Origin: Sodalis ligni
GTDB lineage: Bacteria > Pseudomonadota > Gammaproteobacteria > Enterobacterales > Enterobacteriaceae
DNA: 64,000 bases
Assembly (NCBI RefSeq): GCF_016865525.2
Contig: NZ_CP075169.1
Location: forward strand, 6,076,337 to 6,140,336
Direction of reading: 5' to 3'
Shown here piece by piece: positions 61,461-64,000 of this stretch. The number at the start of each line of letters is the position of its first letter. The stretch's first letter is position 1. The translations under genes and the position numbers were made by a program. Below the pieces are notes generated by a model that did not search any database, was not told where the DNA came from, and worked only from the letters and a program-made list of their open reading frames with translations.

Positions 61461-63896
61461 TTATAGTAACTGCGCCAGCCGGTTCAAATCCGACTGAATA
61501 GCGCCGGCGGTAACATCACGCCCCGCCCCCGGTCCGCGAATCACCAGCGGGTTATCCCGATACCAGCGGCTCTCGATGGCAAACACGTTGTCGCAGGGCA
61601 GCAATGCCGCCAGCGGATGCTCCCGGCGTACCGCCTCGACCCCGACGCGGGCTTTGCCATTGGCGTCAAAGCGCGCCACATAGCGCAAAACCAGACCCAT
61701 TTCGCTGGCCGCCTCCAGCCGCCGGGTCATTTCTTCATTCAGGGCATCGCCATCTTCGAAAAACTGATCCACCGAGCCGCTTTCGCTGCTTGCGGAAACC
61801 AACGATTCTACCCGCACCTGGTTCGGCTCGATGTCGTAACCCGCTTCCCGGGCCAGGATCACCAGCTTGCGCATGACATCCTGGCCGGACAGGTCCACCC
61901 TGGGATCGGGTTCGGTAAGACCTTGTTGCCAGGCTTGCTCAACCAAATCGGTAAAGGGCACCGTACCGTCGAATTGTAAAAACAGCCAGGAAAGCGTGCC
62001 GGAAAAAATACCGCTGATGGACAGGATACTGTCGCCGCTGTCACGCAGGTCGCGCACCGTATGGTTAACCGGTAGACCGGCGCCAACCGTGGCGTTATAG
62101 AGCCAATGCCGCCCCGTTTTGGCAAAAGCGTCGCGAATTTGGCGATAATTATCTCCGCTGGAGGCCCCCGCCAGTTTATTGGCGCTGATGACATGAAAAC
62201 CGTAGCTGGCGAAATCAAGATATTGATCCGCCAGGATTTCGCTGGCGGTCACATCCAGCACCACCAGATCGTCATAGGGATGCGCGCGCATCCAGAGAAA
62301 CAGGTCTTCCGGATCCTGCTCAACGGCTTCATCGTTGAAGAAGGCCAGCGCCCGGCTGGCGTTGAGTCCCTCATAGTCAAGGAGGCTGCGCTGGCTGTCC
62401 ACTACGCCGCTGAGGATAAATTCAAAGCCGGTACGGGCCGACAGGCTTTCCTGTTCGCGGGCAAACAGCTCCAGCCAGCGGGAGCCGATATTGCCTTTGC
62501 CGAACAGCACCAGGCCGATGCGCTTTTCAGCGCGAAACAGCGAGGTGTGCAAGCCCTGGATAACATGTTCGGTGGGACCGACGCGCAATACCGCCACCAG
62601 GCTGATGCCGTCTTCCGCCTGCCAGAAAAACTCCACCGGCTGATATTTAAGCTGCTGATAAAAACGGTGGCAGTGCAGGGGGTTTTTGGCGACGCCGGCC
62701 CCCACCATAGCCACCAGCGCCAATCCTTCGCGCAGCTGCAATTGGCCGGGCAGGTCCGCCTTTTCCAGTACCTGATAGACACTGCCGGCCACCTCGGCGG
62801 TATAGCAAAGCTGAATCAACCGACGATCGCGATGGACCCCCATGGCCAACGGTTTGATTTGCGTTCTTTTCAGAGCCGCATCAATCTCTTTTTGCGCCTG
62901 GCTGAAATCATGCTGCGGCGCAACCGACAGCTCAATCAGGCAAACATCATCATGGCTGGTGACAATTTTGGCGCCGGTGCCTGACGCCAGCACCCTTTCT
63001 ATACGGGTCGATCCCTGTTCCGGCTGATAGCTGCAGCGCAGCATCAGGTCGATATCGCTGCCGGACACCGGCTGCAAGGTACGGGTATGGAGGACCGGCG
63101 CGGCCAACCGCGCCAATTCGCTGGCTTCATCAAGACGCAGTAGCGGCAGCAGGCAGGCATCCTTGACCTTGCGCGGATCGGCGCTGTACACCCCCGCCAC
63201 GTCACTCCAGATGGTGACTCGCGTTACCCCCGCCAGGGCGCCGATTTGGGTGGCGGAATAATCGCTGCCGTTACGCCCCAGCAATACCGTATCCCCCGCC
63301 TGGTTACGGCTGATAAATCCGGTTACCACCAGGCGCTTGTTGGGATATTGGGTCAAGATCCGCTGTAACAGCGGCCAGGAGAGGGCTTCGTCCACCTGCG
63401 GCTGTGCGGCATATTCGGCACGCAGGAAATCACGGGCATCTAGCCAGGCCGCATCGATATCCTGATGGTTGAGCACCGCGGCCATCAGCCGCGCAGACCA
63501 GATTTCCCCGTGTCCCACCACTTCAGCATAGACGGCTTCGGTCATCTTGCCGTCCAGCAACACCGCCAGGCGCTCGAGATCGCGCACAAACTCGGCGAAC
63601 CTCGCATCCGCCTGATCGGAGGGTAGCAGGCCGCTTATCAGTTGATGCTGATAACGACGGAGAGTTTGTTGGATCTGATGCGCGGAGATACGATCGCTCT
63701 GGCTGAATTTAAGCCAACTAATTAGTTGGTTAGTGGTGCTTCCCGCTGCGGAGACTACCATCAGATCGCCGGGTTGGCTGTATTCGGCCATAATGCCCGC
63801 CACCCGTTGATAACATTTCACATCCGCCAGACTGCTGCCGCCGAATTTATGCAGTTGCCTGCCCACCGGGCGTCCAATCGTCCCTAAAGCACTCAT
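61461..63896 (-). CDS. metL: Bifunctional aspartokinase II/homoserine dehydrogenase II
   Basis: 811 residues (E. coli 810). Aspartokinase domain at residues 1-300 (HKFGGSSLADVKCYQRVAGI, and LGRNGSDYSATQIGAL). A regulatory linker follows. The homoserine dehydrogenase domain starts at about residue 460 (IGLVLFGKGNIGSRWLELF, NAD(P) fold) and includes NKLAGASSGDNYRQI and NATVGAGLPVNHTVRDL. Supplies aspartate semialdehyde and homoserine for methionine; the MetL isoenzyme is repressed by MetJ rather than feedback-inhibited. Starts 2 bases after the metB stop, as a metBL operon. Intact. Confidence 0.97.
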   Translation of the reverse strand: MSALGTIGRPVGRQLHKFGGSSLADVKCYQRVAGIMAEYSQPGDLMVVSAAGSTTNQLISWLKFSQSDRISAHQIQQTLRRYQHQLISGLLPSDQADARFAEFVRDLERLAVLLDGKMTEAVYAEVVGHGEIWSARLMAAVLNHQDIDAAWLDARDFLRAEYAAQPQVDEALSWPLLQRILTQYPNKRLVVTGFISRNQAGDTVLLGRNGSDYSATQIGALAGVTRVTIWSDVAGVYSADPRKVKDACLLPLLRLDEASELARLAAPVLHTRTLQPVSGSDIDLMLRCSYQPEQGSTRIERVLASGTGAKIVTSHDDVCLIELSVAPQHDFSQAQKEIDAALKRTQIKPLAMGVHRDRRLIQLCYTAEVAGSVYQVLEKADLPGQLQLREGLALVAMVGAGVAKNPLHCHRFYQQLKYQPVEFFWQAEDGISLVAVLRVGPTEHVIQGLHTSLFRAEKRIGLVLFGKGNIGSRWLELFAREQESLSARTGFEFILSGVVDSQRSLLDYEGLNASRALAFFNDEAVEQDPEDLFLWMRAHPYDDLVVLDVTASEILADQYLDFASYGFHVISANKLAGASSGDNYRQIRDAFAKTGRHWLYNATVGAGLPVNHTVRDLRDSGDSILSISGIFSGTLSWLFLQFDGTVPFTDLVEQAWQQGLTEPDPRVDLSGQDVMRKLVILAREAGYDIEPNQVRVESLVSASSESGSVDQFFEDGDALNEEMTRRLEAASEMGLVLRYVARFDANGKARVGVEAVRREHPLAALLPCDNVFAIESRWYRDNPLVIRGPGAGRDVTAGAIQSDLNRLAQLL

Positions 63897-63898
63897 AC

Positions 63899-64000
63899 TT
63901 ACCTCTTAGTCGCTACCTGGAAGGCTTGTTCCAAATCAGCTATCAAATCTTCACTGTCTTCGATACCCACCGACAGACGCAATAGGGTTTCGCCGATACC
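63899..64000 (-). CDS. metB: Cystathionine gamma-synthase, C-terminal end only
   Basis: The 33 codons before the TAA at 63901-63899 read GIGETLLRLSVGIEDSEDLI then ADLEQAFQVATKR, the standard end of MetB and related PLP enzymes (the LRLSVGIED segment is diagnostic). MetB joins O-succinylhomoserine to cysteine. Identity rests on this short end plus its place directly before metL; the rest lies beyond the window. Confidence 0.88.
   Translation of the reverse strand, partial: GIGETLLRLSVGIEDSEDLIADLEQAFQVATKR

Overview
This window is a chromosomal segment from a member of the Enterobacterales. The housekeeping genes are closely related to those of Escherichia coli, and their order is the E. coli order read backwards: rpoC-rpoB-rplLJAK-nusG-secE-tufB-tRNA cluster-coaA-birA-murB-rrn-murI-btuB-trmA-yijD-fabR-sthA-oxyR-argHBC/argE-ppc-metF-metL-metB. 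What differs is the load of insertions and decay. There is a class C group II intron and a gutted second copy, a three-layer nest of insertion sequences, an IS630 element, broken ankyrin-repeat genes, an invasin-like outer-membrane protein, and a frameshifted copy of the essential gene coaA. Together these suggest a host-associated lineage in early genome decay, of the kind seen in Sodalis-allied insect symbionts. The genus is an inference; the order is well supported.

Layout. 1-1767: 5' part of an invasin/intimin-type inverse autotransporter (minus strand). 2152-4073: group II intron sitting just after the rpoC terminator. 4126-17885: the transcription/translation block rpoC, rpoB, rplL, rplJ, rplA, rplK, nusG, secE, tufB, with recognisable promoters, leader and attenuator. 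17996-18801: tRNA-Thr, -Gly, -Tyr and -Thr, with 169-bp tandem repeats behind the Tyr gene. 19262-23183: acetyltransferase, coaA (frameshifted), birA, murB. 23335-30015: foreign DNA made of an unrecognised effector-like gene, an outer IS21 element holding a second IS21 and an IS256, and a 170-bp intron relic. 30016-36132: an rRNA operon (16S-Ile-Ala-23S-5S, minus strand) whose 23S gene has intervening sequences in helices 25 and 45 and whose tRNA-Ala gene lacks two bases. 36173-47793: murI, btuB with its cobalamin riboswitch, trmA, an MFS transporter, a nitroreductase, yijD, fabR, sthA, oxyR and a peroxiredoxin-glutaredoxin fusion. 47868-55410: argHBC with divergent argE, and ppc. 55520-64000: metF, two decayed F-box/ankyrin genes separated by a metL relic, IS630, metL and the end of metB.

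The most unusual part is 56747-61058. Two paralogous genes, each with an F-box-like N-terminus followed by ankyrin repeats (a layout typical of proteins that act inside eukaryotic cells), lie in tandem. Each is preceded by a metL 3' end: the real one, or a worn copy at about 58140-58400. The simplest reading is an old tandem duplication of [metL 3' end + F-box/ankyrin gene]. Both genes are broken, mostly by single-base losses in short homopolymer runs. The same type of lesion occurs in coaA, the IS630 transposase and tRNA-Ala. Longer runs in conserved genes (for example an A8 in rpoB) are intact, so the lesions look like slippage decay rather than random sequencing error, but raw reads must decide.
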